Assembly: GCF_000401215.1 (NCBI RefSeq)
Contig: NZ_ASRV01000019.1
Coordinates: forward strand, 1-64,000
Length of the DNA stretch: 64,000 bases
Origin: Clostridium sartagoforme AAU1
GTDB lineage: Bacteria; Bacillota; Clostridia; Clostridiales; Clostridiaceae
Direction of reading: 5' to 3'
The notes under the pieces are model-generated. The model made no database searches, had not been told where the DNA came from, and saw only the letters and a list, made by a program, of their open reading frames with translations. Made by a program: the position numbers and the translations under genes. This document shows, piece after piece, positions 33,966-43,640 of this stretch. How positions within the stretch are numbered: position 1 is the stretch's first letter; every line of letters begins with the position of its first letter.

Positions 33966-34715
33966 ATGGAAAATAATATATATAAATTAACTCAAATAAT
34001 AAATGAGAGTGATAACATAGTCTTCTTTGGAGGAGCAGGCGTAAGTACAGAATCAGGTATTCCAGACTTTAGAAGTTCCAATGGATTATTTAATGAAAAG
34101 CTTAATATAACTTTTACTCCTGAACAATTAGTTTCTCATAGCTTTTACATTAGGTACCCTGAGGAATTCTTCAATTTTTACAAAGCTAAACTTATTTATC
34201 CTGAAGCTAGGCCTAACAAAGCTCATATAGCATTAGCTAAACTTGAAGAAATGGGAAAATTAAAGGCAGTTATAACTCAAAATATAGATGGACTTCACCA
34301 AGAAGCTGGAAGCAAAAATGTTTTTGAATTACATGGATCTGTATTAAGAAATTATTGTATCAGCTGTAATGCCTTTTATGATGAAAAATTTATCCTAGAA
34401 TCAAAAGGAGTTCCCACTTGTACAAAATGCGGTGGAAGAGTTAAACCTGATGTTGTTCTTTATGAGGAAGGTTTAGATGATGCTACTATTAGAGGTGCTA
34501 TTGAAGCTATATCTAAAGCAGATACTTTAATAATTGGCGGTACTTCACTTGTAGTTTATCCAGCTGCTGGACTTATTAATTACTTTAGAGGTAAAAATCT
34601 TATTCTTATAAATAAGAGCACAACTTCTGCAGATAATAAAGCTAATTTAGTTATTCATGATTCTATTGGAAAAGTTTTAGAAGAGGCTGTTGCACAATGT
34701 AAAATTAATAATTAA
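33966..34715 (+). CDS. cobB: NAD-dependent protein deacylase, sirtuin
   Basis: 249 residues, ribosome site TTGGAGATG. It removes acyl groups from lysines using NAD+. The classic SIR2 motifs are all present: GGAGVSTESGIPDFRS (22-37), TQNIDGLH, the catalytic His123 in ELHGS, and a Cys4 zinc site (131, 134, 152, 155). This is the housekeeping type, unlike the SIR2-like protein at 1.2-3.1 kb. The last few residues (KINN) and the stop come from a family A repeat that starts at the 3' end. Confidence 0.95.
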   Translation: MENNIYKLTQIINESDNIVFFGGAGVSTESGIPDFRSSNGLFNEKLNITFTPEQLVSHSFYIRYPEEFFNFYKAKLIYPEARPNKAHIALAKLEEMGKLKAVITQNIDGLHQEAGSKNVFELHGSVLRNYCISCNAFYDEKFILESKGVPTCTKCGGRVKPDVVLYEEGLDDATIRGAIEAISKADTLIIGGTSLVVYPAAGLINYFRGKNLILINKSTTSADNKANLVIHDSIGKVLEEAVAQCKINN

Positions 34716-34812
34716 AAATGTAAAATTAAGGAGTTACTAAAATAAATATATCTTTAGTAATTTGTTTCAAATTACTTTAATAATTCTACATTTTACATTC
34801 TAAATTCTTTAT
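34697..34812 (-). repeat. Interspersed AT-rich repeat, family A (copy 3)
   Basis: On the minus strand: left end GAATTTAGAATGTAAAATGT, a perfect 9-bp hairpin AGTAATTTG/CAAATTACT (34756-34764 with 34768-34776 on plus), the tract AAAGATATATTTATTTTAG, and right end TTAATTTTACATTTTTAATT. This is the most complete copy and it overlaps the cobB stop. Confidence 0.65.
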
Positions 34813-34871
34813 TTGAGGCTGCTAAGGCAGTCCCTTTCTTATATCATACTTTATTAATTATTATTCTATTT

Positions 34872-35194
34872 CTAATAAAAAATATATTGTTCCGAATTAA
34901 ACCTATATACCTTATCAATTACTTTCATACCTAATTTACTTAAGAATCTACATGATGCTTTGTTAGCAACTTGTGTTTCTGATACAATCCTTTTAATATT
35001 TAACTCTTTAGATACAAAGTTTATAATTTTCTTAGTTACTTCTAAAACATACCCATTCCCCCAATATTCCGGAATAAATTGATATGAAAGTTCCTTATAT
35101 ATCCTATCATGATGTTCATTTATAGATATAATTCCTTAACATCATTGTAATCATCTTGTTTTAAAAGTTGTATTATACATCTACTTGTTTCCAT
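34872..35194 (-). pseudogene. GNAT acetyltransferase with internal deletion
   Basis: It begins with METSRCIIQLLKQDDYNDVK and stops at once. The family resumes in another frame as GIISINEHHDRIYKELSYQF followed by IPEYWGNGYVLEVTKKIINF, and ends NSEQYIFY with stop at 34872. The central beta strands (about 45-50 residues between ELY and the GxISI segment) are missing, so this is a true deletion and not only a one-base shift. The YWGNGY acetyl-CoA loop is intact. Non-functional remnant. Confidence 0.75.
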
Positions 35195-35240
35195 TTTATT
35201 CGCTCTATTTATCATAAACACAATTTCATTCCCATTACTT

Positions 35241-36347
35241 TTATTCAATATCTTGCCACCATTTTTCTTGGTAATTTAAATATTTATCTAAATATACAGT
35301 TTCTCCAATTTTAGGGGTAATTACCTCAGTATCAAGCTTTTCAGAAGCTTTTACAAATCTTTCTACTGAGTCATCCCAACCATGATCTGATAATACAAAG
35401 GCTCCCCAATGGATAGGCATAGCCTTTTTTGCTCCTAATATTTTTGCAGTTTCAGCTGCTTCTTCTGGAAACATGTGACTGCTATGCCACTTCATATTAT
35501 ACTGTCCATTTTCCATAATAGCGAAATCAAAGTAACCATACCTTTCACGTATTTCCTTAAAATGTCCCCCAAAACCACCATCACCACTTTCATATACTTG
35601 GTAGTTTTCATTCTTTAATACCCAAGAAGCATAAAGTGTCCTATTAATATTGAAACCCTTTCTATTAGAAAAATGTCTAGCCGGAGTACAGGCTATTGTT
35701 AATCCATCTACTTCAAATTCTTCCCACCATGCCATATCTTGAATCTTACTTTTATCAATATTCCAACGTTCCAAATGTTTATTTACTCCTAGGGGTACTA
35801 TATATTTACTTACTTTACTATCAAGTTCTTTAATTGATTTCATATCTAAATGGTCATAGTGGTCATGAGAAATAATTACTATATCAATTTCAGGTAATTC
35901 TTCTATTTTTATTGGTGATTTGCTAAATCGCTTTGGCCCCATAAAAGAAATAGGTGATGAACGTTCAGAAAACATAGGATCAATAAGAATATTCATTCCA
36001 TTCATTTGAATTAATAAACTTGAATGTCCAAACCATGTTACTGCAAATTCCTCTTTTGAAGTCTTGCTAATTGACGGATTTGCTGATGGTACTATTCCTT
36101 TTGGAACTTTTTCTTTCTTTGATACAGGATTATCAGTAAACTGATTTTTTATTTCATATTCTGATGGATATATAAACCTTCCATTTACATAGTTTTCTGC
36201 ACGTTTTTCATAATCACTTTTGTCTTCTTTTGATATTCTACCCCCAAATATAGGGTTAATATTTACAAATAATGTACCTAGTATAACTATTGCTATTATA
36301 ATTTCTAATGTTCTCAATGCTATTTTCACCAACTTCTTTTTTTGCAT
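35241..36347 (-). CDS. Membrane-anchored metallo-beta-lactamase-fold hydrolase, NAPE-PLD-like
   Basis: 368 residues, ribosome site AGGAGTA. One N-terminal membrane helix (about 9-29) is followed by the MBL fold: WFGHSSLLIQ, LIDPMFSERSSP, the metal motif HDHYDHLD, TPARHFSNR, GDGGFGGH and PIHWGAF. The set is typical of the UlaG/NAPE-PLD-like subgroup (YtnP-unrelated), which includes phospholipase D-type enzymes and cell-envelope proteins. The active site should lie outside the cell. Substrate unknown; a lipid or phosphodiester is possible. Confidence 0.87.
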   Translation of the reverse strand: MQKKKLVKIALRTLEIIIAIVILGTLFVNINPIFGGRISKEDKSDYEKRAENYVNGRFIYPSEYEIKNQFTDNPVSKKEKVPKGIVPSANPSISKTSKEEFAVTWFGHSSLLIQMNGMNILIDPMFSERSSPISFMGPKRFSKSPIKIEELPEIDIVIISHDHYDHLDMKSIKELDSKVSKYIVPLGVNKHLERWNIDKSKIQDMAWWEEFEVDGLTIACTPARHFSNRKGFNINRTLYASWVLKNENYQVYESGDGGFGGHFKEIRERYGYFDFAIMENGQYNMKWHSSHMFPEEAAETAKILGAKKAMPIHWGAFVLSDHGWDDSVERFVKASEKLDTEVITPKIGETVYLDKYLNYQEKWWQDIE

Positions 36348-36409
36348 TATTAATTTACTCCTTAAAGTATCTAATTAATTCTTTCTCTTTTACAATGTTT
36401 ATATTCTAA

Positions 36410-36452
36410 AATACACCTGAAAATATTATATAATTCTTTCAGGTGCATTTTT
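36410..36452 (-). terminator. Hairpin terminator after the alarmone synthetase fragment
   Basis: Arms TACACCTGAAA and TTTCAGGTGCA with T-rich sequence on both strands, some 40-80 bp after the fragment stop on minus. Confidence 0.65.
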
Positions 36453-36491
36453 CATCATTATTAAAATTTATATTATAGCTTTTTTTCTATC

Positions 36492-36647
36492 CTATAATAC
36501 ATTGAACTTTGTTTCAACTTCCATTATTGCACAACGATAGTAAGTCATTAATTCGTTTACTGGTCTTATATTTTCATGCATTGCTGATAAAAAATCATCA
36601 GTAATTATTTTTTCCATAATTAACTTTTCTCCAAACTCCCTAAGCAT
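36492..36647 (-). pseudogene. N-terminal fragment of a small alarmone (RelP/RelQ-type) synthetase
   Basis: 51 codons, ATG at 36647 after GAGGGATGAT, reading MLREFGEKLIMEKIITDDFL, MHENIRPVNELMTYYRCAIM and EVETKFNVL before a stop. The NELMTYYRCAIMEVETKF segment matches the N terminus of clostridial GTP pyrophosphokinase-like proteins, which normally run to about 210-260 residues. The RelA/SpoT catalytic domain is absent. It is a truncated remnant or possibly a short regulatory peptide; a remnant is favoured. Confidence 0.6.
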
Positions 36648-36833
36648 ATAATCATCCCTCACATTGTAATATAATATATTCTTATATTAACATTATATAA
36701 GAATAAACGTATCTTTCTTAACTATATTTTAATAATTAGATGTATTATATTTGTATAGAAATTAGTTATAAAGTATTTATTTTACAGTATATATTTTGAT
36801 ATGGGGGGATGCCAAATAAAAGATGGAAAACTA

Positions 36834-36892
36834 AATAAATATACTATTGCATTGACTTGGAATTTAAAATCAAGTAAGCAATAGTATATTTT
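36834..36892 (-). terminator. Terminator of the glycosylation operon
   Basis: AAATATACTATTGC/GCAATAGTATATTT outer stem with inner CTTACTTG/CAAGTCAA, immediately after the gtrA-like stop on minus. Confidence 0.75.
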
Positions 36893-37285
36893 TTATTTAA
36901 AAGCAAAAAATTTTAATAATACAAAGGTTACTGGAATTCCTATTACTGCAGCTAAACAATAGGCAACTAATTTATGTAATTCTAAAATATTAAAGGTTAT
37001 TATTACAACAATATTTTGAATTATAAAATTTGGTATATATGAAATTCCAAATTTTAAAAACTTAGTAATGGATAGTTTTTCTTTAAAGGTTATATAACTA
37101 TTTAGAATGTATGAAACTATTAAACCAGAAATATATCCTAAAACAAATGCTAAGTTTTCATTAAGTAAACTTGAATATATAAAGGAAAACATAATTCCAT
37201 TAAAGGTATTTATAACACCTATAATTATAAATAATATAAATTCCTTATTTATAAATATATTTTTTATTTTATTTATTATATTCAT
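36893..37285 (-). CDS. GtrA-family membrane protein, probable polyprenyl-phosphate-sugar flippase
   Basis: 130 residues, four hydrophobic helices, with the family signature LFIIIGVINTFNGIMFSFIY near the start and YITFKEKLSITKFLKFGISY in the middle. GtrA/GtcA-type proteins are thought to move undecaprenyl-phosphate-linked sugars to the outer face. It directly follows the GT2 gene (7-bp gap), the usual GtrB-GtrA pairing. Likely role: second component of surface polymer glycosylation. Confidence 0.87.
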   Translation of the reverse strand: MNIINKIKNIFINKEFILFIIIGVINTFNGIMFSFIYSSLLNENLAFVLGYISGLIVSYILNSYITFKEKLSITKFLKFGISYIPNFIIQNIVVIITFNILELHKLVAYCLAAVIGIPVTFVLLKFFAFK

Positions 37286-37292
37286 TTATCTT

Positions 37293-38249
37293 TTATTCCT
37301 TATTCTTTATTAATTTATCTTTAATAATATATCTTGGTCTAGCCTTAGTTTCATTATATATTTTTCCTATATACTCTCCTATAACTCCTAATGAAAGAAG
37401 TTGTATTCCTCCTATCATCCAAATGGATATTGTTAAAGATGTCCATCCTGTTGTAGTTCTACCAAAAAATTTTACTGATAAGGAATATACTAATGCTACT
37501 AAGCTAAGTATAAATATAGAAAATCCTAAAGTTGAAATTATTCTTATAGGCTTTATGCTAAAGGATGTTATTCCATCCCAAGCAAAGGCTAACATTTTTT
37601 TTAAGGGATATTTAGATTCTCCTGCAAATCTTTCATGCCTTTCATATTCAACAATGGAATACTTATATCCAATTAGCGGTACTATTCCTCTTAAAAATAA
37701 GTTAACTTCTTTAAATTCACTTAAACCTTCTAAGGCTCTTTTGCTCATAAGTCTATAATCTGCATGATTATAAACAACATCTACACCTAGTTTATTCATA
37801 ACCTTATAGTAACCAAGTGCTGTTGTTCTTTTAAAGAAGGTATCTGTTTTTCTTGAACTTCTAACTCCATAAACCACATCACTTCCAGTATAATATTCCT
37901 TAACAAATTCATCTATTACATCAATATCATCTTGCAAATCTGCATCTAAAGATATAACCATATCTGCATGTTCTTTTGCTGTCATAAGTCCTGCCAATAA
38001 TGCATTTTGATGTCCCTTGTTCCTGGAAAGATTAACGCCACTAAATATTTTATTTTCTTCATATAAATTCTCAATTATGTCCCATGTCTTATCTTTTGAG
38101 CCATCATTCACAAATAATATCTTGCTCTTTTCTGATATATATTTATTTTCTATCATTGAATTCATTTTTTCTAGAAGCCTGCTACTTGTTTCTGTTAAAA
38201 CTTCTTCTTCATTATAACAAGGAATAACCAAGTATAATGTCTCATTCAT
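37293..38249 (-). CDS. Family 2 glycosyltransferase, polyprenyl-phosphate sugar synthase (GtrB/CsbB-like)
   Basis: 318 residues, ribosome site AGGAGGGG. The GT-A domain has VIPCYNEEEVL, LFVNDGSKDKTW, NLSRNKGHQNALLAGL and the DxD-like SLDADLQDD. Two C-terminal membrane helices (about 232-255 and 268-290) are diagnostic of the DPM1/CsbB/GtrB type. It loads a sugar from a nucleotide donor onto undecaprenyl phosphate at the inner membrane face. Its neighbours are GtrA-like, LtaS-like and GT39-like genes on one strand, consistent with a three-component glycosylation system. Confidence 0.9.
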   Translation of the reverse strand: MNETLYLVIPCYNEEEVLTETSSRLLEKMNSMIENKYISEKSKILFVNDGSKDKTWDIIENLYEENKIFSGVNLSRNKGHQNALLAGLMTAKEHADMVISLDADLQDDIDVIDEFVKEYYTGSDVVYGVRSSRKTDTFFKRTTALGYYKVMNKLGVDVVYNHADYRLMSKRALEGLSEFKEVNLFLRGIVPLIGYKYSIVEYERHERFAGESKYPLKKMLAFAWDGITSFSIKPIRIISTLGFSIFILSLVALVYSLSVKFFGRTTTGWTSLTISIWMIGGIQLLSLGVIGEYIGKIYNETKARPRYIIKDKLIKNKE

Positions 38250-38274
38250 AATACCCCTCCTAATTATCCTAACA

Positions 38275-40076
38275 TTAATCTACCTTATTTGTATTCACAT
38301 AATAGTTGTTTTTTATTATCTTATCTGCAATGTCATAAGCTTCCTTCAGCATTATTTCTTCTTCTTTAGATGGATTTCCTATTATTATTTCATCTTTTAT
38401 GACCGTAGCATCTCTTTTGGTTGTAAGTAAATTTCTTCCCATACAATAATCTTTTGTATCTATGCCTAATAAATAAGATACTGTTGGAACTATATCTATT
38501 TGCCCCCCATTAACATCTATAGTCTTTTCTTTTATATCCTTGCCATATACTATAAGAGGAACTTTACTGTCTTTTTCTTTCCACCATTCTCCTGGAATAT
38601 TTGAAGCTTCTACATCTTCCATATAATATTTATGCACTCCTCCATGATCCCCGTATATTACAACTATTGTATTATCTAATAAATTATATTTTTCCAATAA
38701 ACTAAAAAATAATCCAATTTGTTTATCTGCATAGTTGACACTTTGAAAATAGCCACCTAATTTATTTTCATCTAACTCTTTAGGTAAATCTAATTCCCTA
38801 TACTTTTTAGCTATGTCAAAGGGTCCATGACTTGTTAAAGTAGGAATAACCGCAAAAAATGGTGATTCTAATTTTGAAAGTTTTTCACTAAATTGAGTAT
38901 ATAAACTTCTATCTGATAGACCAAATCCAGCATATTCATCTATTGTATATTGTCTTATGTCCCAAATTTCATTATACCCTGCCGCCGACTTACCAGCTTC
39001 TGCCCAATTCCAATCTCCAGCTCTTTCTGCATGACTTAAAATTGTATTATACCCTTGCTCTTCTAAAAGCCTTGGTAATGATTTATACTTCACTTCTGGA
39101 TATTCTAAATATGTTATAACATCTCCTAATGGTAATACTCCTGAAGCTGCCATCATATCCATATCAATACTATTTCCTGCATTATTTTGCTCGTGGATAT
39201 TACTAAAATATAAACTTTCCTTTATCAAATTATTCAAATTTGGTGTTATCTCTTGATCATAAATTTTATTATTTATAACAAAATTTTCTAATGATTCAAT
39301 TTGAAGAAATACAACATTTTTCCCTCTTACTATTGATTTATATTCATTATCTTCAGTTACTTCCTTATTCCATAATAACCATTTGTTAATTTCTTTTATT
39401 TCATTTTCATTGGCAGTACTATTTACTTTCCTTAAAGTCTTATAAGCTTCGTATAAATGATCTCCTATAGGTGATCTATTAGAAAATCTTTGAGCTGGAC
39501 TCCATGAAGCCTGCCAATCATTCTGAATAAACTTTACTCGTCCATCTAAGACTCCCTTTATATCGAATAAATAATGATATGAAGCCACTATTGTTATTGA
39601 GGATATAATTCCTATTAAAGCAACTTTAATATTTCTTTTAAACTTTGATATATATTGATATTTTTATATTTATATATTAATAATGGAATATCTATTATAT
39701 AAAATATATCTATTAATGATGGATTTATTAGATTTCCATTTAGAGGATTGAAATTATCCTTGAAAAATAAATACTTAAGTTCTAATACATAGCCTGTCCC
39801 TCTATATGCCCATATATCACAAATAATTAAAATTGAATATATTATATCTATAATAATTAAATATCTTACTTGTGATTTACCTTTAAGCATTAAACTTGGA
39901 AATATAATTATTCCTAATATAGCTAAGTGTGGTAACATTAATCTTATATCCACAGATACTCCATATAAACCAAATCCACTATTTGAAGAACTCATAAAAG
40001 TTAAAATCAAGCTTTTTATATATAAGATAATAACCATTATAATTGCCCAAAATATTCTTTTGTCTATTTTCTTCAT
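38275..40076 (-). pseudogene. Lipoteichoic-acid-synthase-like sulfatase, frameshifted
   Basis: The upstream part (40076 to about 39615) encodes four or five membrane helices; the downstream part (to 38275) is the LtaS-type extracellular domain with NNAGNSIDMDMMAASGVLPL, TLTSHGPF, YGDHGG and DYCMGRNLL. The frames can be joined by one extra A at the A5 run (T5 at 39661-39665), which also restores the fifth helix (IKVALIGIISSITIVASYHY). The joined protein is about 600 residues, normal for LtaS. At the position of the nucleophilic Thr (GxTSDxE in LtaS) this protein has GNSIDMD, so Ser or another residue would have to act. Start directly follows the GT39-like stop (TAAATG). Confidence 0.82.
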
Positions 40077-41557
40077 TTAAACCACATTCTCCAATTTATC
40101 ATTTTCATTAAACTTTTTTGTATTTTTTTTATTTAATAAAAAGTTTATTCCTTCTATTGCCAAAATTACAAATACCCATGAAACAATATAAGAATATCTT
40201 CCTTGCTCTTCAGTTATTAAATACATAAAACCATATCCATATAATATTATATAAAATAAATTCATCTCTTGGGTTTCTTTATTATTTTTTCTATTTAAGA
40301 TTCCCAAAAATATAAGTATCATCATAAATGTATAAATAATTTGCGGAATTTCTTGTGAAACGTCTACTATTATATCCTCATCTGGAACATCTGACTTTGT
40401 CCAAAGAGTCCCTTCAAAATCTCCTACACTCCACTGTAATGCAAACTTTTTAATATAAAATCCTATAAGCTTTAGAGGTGGCGTTGTAGTTAATCTTTCT
40501 TTTATAATTTCTTCACTTGCTTCTGTTATTTCTTCATAATCATAATTATACTTTTCTACAATAGATGCATCTTCTTTATTCCATCTTCCATGATTTTCTA
40601 TATTGGTCCCCTTTAATATATTAGTTATTTTAGGCTCACTACCCTTCCATAATGGAAATTCTGTTATTTTTAAATTTTGAAGTGTAAAACTTACTAAAAA
40701 TAACAGTATAAAATATGGAATAGTATATAACGCTATATTTCTTATTTTAGTAGCTATTTTATCTTTAGAATAAATTAGTATATACATTGCATATGCAATT
40801 ACCATTATTACAGCTACCATCCTAAATAAATTTCCTAATGATAAGCTTAATCCTGATAAAATAAGATAATATTTATTTTTTTCCCTCTAAGAACAAGTAT
40901 AAACATATATACACTAAATAAATATAATGGTATTGCTATATTTTCCGTGCAAAAAACTCCTGTATATGTTACAAGAGGTGGAAATACTGTAGCTAATGCA
41001 GCTGCATAAATTCCTTTTTTATTTGAACTGAATATTTCTTTTACTATTAAATATATAATATAAATTGTTAAAATGCTTAAACCTAAATTAACAAATTTCA
41101 TCATTAAAAGATTATTAGCTGGAAATACTTTAATCATTAAAGCCATATAAAATACCATTATTGTTAAGTGTGGAAACCTAGCTATATACGAAGTTCCCCA
41201 AAACATACTTGTACTACCATTTGAAACTTCTTGTGCACTCTCGTAAATAACACTAAAATCTGATGTTGGAACACTATCTACGTTCAGCAACCATAAAACC
41301 CTAAAAGCAAGTCCACAACATAATATTAAAAATAATTTCTTTTTATATTGTAAGTCCTTCTTTAAAATATAAAATTCTACTGCCATTACACATGCTACAA
41401 TTAAAAATACTATTATGAAGTTTTTAATAAAGTTTTCATTATCAACAAAAATATGAGAAAGAAAAGTAGCTCCTATACTACAAGCTATAATTATTATAAC
41501 TAATACTTTTAATACTGCTAAAAAAGTTGTAGTAAACCTTTCTTTAAAGTTTTCCAA
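40077..41557 (-). pseudogene. GT39-like integral membrane glycosyltransferase, frameshifted paralogue
   Basis: The start is the TTG at 41557, eight bases after GGAGG; it aligns with the TTG start of the intact paralogue at 43281. The first part runs to LVLRGKK and then leaves frame at A7 on minus (T7 at 40876-40882); eight A gives RGKKNKYYLILSGLSLSLGN and continues to the stop at 40077. The joined protein is about 493 residues, equal to the intact neighbour and clearly its tandem duplicate (shared SDFSVIYE, WLLNVDS/WLLNVKS, EFPLWKGSEPKITN/S). About eleven to twelve membrane helices are predicted. It should transfer polyprenyl-linked sugar to an extracellular polymer. Confidence 0.82.
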
Positions 41558-41811
41558 ATCATGCACCTCCAAGAAGTTATTTTAATATTCTATTATATAT
41601 TTATAAACATTTTATTTGCTAAATAGCACCAAACAAATTATATCATACATATTTTACATAAGGATTATAAATATGTATTTAAATGTAAATATTCTAATTT
41701 TATACCTATACTTCCTTTTAAATATTACTTAATAAACTTAATAAAATTCTTAATAATATGTTAATATTATCTTAATATATATTTCTTAAGCATATCTTAT
41801 ATAATTCTTAA

Positions 41812-43281
41812 CTATATCTTATATAAATCAAAATTCTTTTTATATTTATTATGATACTCTATATTAGATGTATTAAATTTATTTAAAATAAAGTTTATTC
41901 CTTCTATCGCCAAGATTATAAATATCCATGAAATAATATAAGCATATCTTCCTTGTGACTCAGTTACTAAATACATCACACCATATCCACACAATATTAT
42001 GTAAAGTAAATTTATTTCTTGGCTATCTTTATTATTCTTTCTATTAAAAAGCCCTATAAATATAAGTATCATAACACTTAAATAAACAATTTGTAAAACT
42101 TCTAATGAGATATCTACCTTTATATCCTCCTCTGGAACCCCTAGTTTTGTCCAATAAACGCCTCCAAAGTCTCCTTCATTCCATTGCAGGGCAATCTTTC
42201 TAATATAAAACTTCACTAATTCTAATGGTGGAGTTTTAGTTAATCTCTCCTTTATAATTTCTAAACTAGCATCTTGAATTTTTTGATAATCATAATTATA
42301 TTTTTCAACAATAGCTGCATCTTTTTCATTCCATCTACCATTACTTTCTAAGTTACTTCCTTTTAATATACTTGTTATCTTAGGTTCGCTACCTTTCCAT
42401 AATGGAAACTCTGTTATTTTTAAGCTTTGTAATGTGTAGCTAACTACAACTAAAAATACAACATATGGAACTATATAAAGTGCTATATTTCTTAATTTAT
42501 TAATTATTTTATCTTTTAAATAAATTAATATATATATTGCATAAGCTATTACAACTATTGCAGCTACCATTCTAAATAAGTTACCAATAGATAATAAAAT
42601 TCCAGATGAAATAAGATAATATTTGCTCTTTTTATTTTTAATTACAAGTATAAAAAAATATATACTAAGTAAATATAATGGTATTGCTACATTTTCTGTG
42701 CAAAATACTCCTGTATATGTTATAAACGGTGGGAATATTGATGCTAAACTTGCTGCATAAATCCCCCTTTTCTTTGAATCAAATAATTCTTTGACTAAAA
42801 GATATATAATGTAAATTGTTAAAACACCTAAAGCTAAATTAACTAATTTCATCATTACTATATTATTTGTTGGAAATATCTTTATCATAAGAGCCATATA
42901 AAGTACCATAATTGTTAAATGAGGAAACCTTGCTATATATGAATGTCCCCAAAACATACCTGTATTACCATTTAAGAATTCTTGTCCACATTCGTAAATA
43001 ACGCTAAAATCAGATATTGGAATGCTCTTTACATTTAATAACCATAAACCTCTTAATATAAATCCACAAATCAATATTAATGCTATTTGTTTTTTATAAC
43101 ATATATTTCTTTTTATAATATAAACCTCTATTACTATAATACTTAATAAAATAGCTCCTACTATTATGGAGTTTTTATTAAAATTTTTAATATATCCACT
43201 ACTGGCGACCATAACTACTATCATTAGTACTTTCAATGTTGTTAAGAAAAATGTCGTGAATTTTTCCTTGAATTTCTCCAA
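41812..43281 (-). CDS. GT39-like integral membrane glycosyltransferase
   Basis: 489 residues, TTG start after AGGGGTAAG. Many membrane helices, with an acidic SDFSVIYECGQEFLNG loop after the second or third helix as in the PMT/ArnT (GT-C) superfamily, and a long extracellular loop (EFPLWKGSEPKITSILKGSN) between later helices. It is the intact member of a tandem pair. GT-C enzymes use a polyprenyl-phosphate sugar outside the membrane, which fits the GT2 and GtrA-like genes downstream. The 240 bp between the two copies is AT-rich and holds no other gene, so the two may be transcribed separately. Confidence 0.85.
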   Translation of the reverse strand: MEKFKEKFTTFFLTTLKVLMIVVMVASSGYIKNFNKNSIIVGAILLSIIVIEVYIIKRNICYKKQIALILICGFILRGLWLLNVKSIPISDFSVIYECGQEFLNGNTGMFWGHSYIARFPHLTIMVLYMALMIKIFPTNNIVMMKLVNLALGVLTIYIIYLLVKELFDSKKRGIYAASLASIFPPFITYTGVFCTENVAIPLYLLSIYFFILVIKNKKSKYYLISSGILLSIGNLFRMVAAIVVIAYAIYILIYLKDKIINKLRNIALYIVPYVVFLVVVSYTLQSLKITEFPLWKGSEPKITSILKGSNLESNGRWNEKDAAIVEKYNYDYQKIQDASLEIIKERLTKTPPLELVKFYIRKIALQWNEGDFGGVYWTKLGVPEEDIKVDISLEVLQIVYLSVMILIFIGLFNRKNNKDSQEINLLYIILCGYGVMYLVTESQGRYAYIISWIFIILAIEGINFILNKFNTSNIEYHNKYKKNFDLYKI

Positions 43282-43640
43282 ATCTTACCCCTTTCTAGTC
43301 TATAAGATACTGATAAACATTTTACTTTTCTAATAGCATAAGTACAAATTATAATTTTACTTACAAGAGTTATTATCTCCCCCAATTAATAACCCTTTAA
43401 TTTTATGTTAGTTCATATTTATTAAGGATTTATTAAGAAATATAGAATATATAATTAATAGTTCATTAACATTTATTACAATGATTGGTTATCTTCCATA
43501 AAATATGTATTCATAATAATCCTTATATAACTAAAAAGAGCTATTTGTTTAAGTTATCTTTAAACAAATAGCTCTTTAAATACCTTATTTAATTTATTCT
43601 AGATTTTATAGTTTTCTTATAATTTATTTATATTTTGATT
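43282..43640. other. Intergenic region between PFOR and the glycosylation cluster
   Basis: Very AT-rich, with no open frame of note. It holds the promoter area of the GT39-like gene and the PFOR terminator listed next. Nothing else seen. Confidence 0.5.
43533..43577 (-). terminator. Terminator of the PFOR gene
   Basis: Long perfect stem AAAGAGCTATTTGTTTAAAG-type (5' AAAGAGCTATTTGTTTAA with 3' TTAAACAAATAGCTCTTT), with A and T flanks, about 65 bp after the PFOR stop. Confidence 0.8.

Noticed and set aside
36803-36832. Nine-codon frame MPNKRWKTK with a strong GGGGGG ribosome-like site
   Set aside because: Too short to support as a gene; it may be the trace of a lost gene start, but nothing follows.
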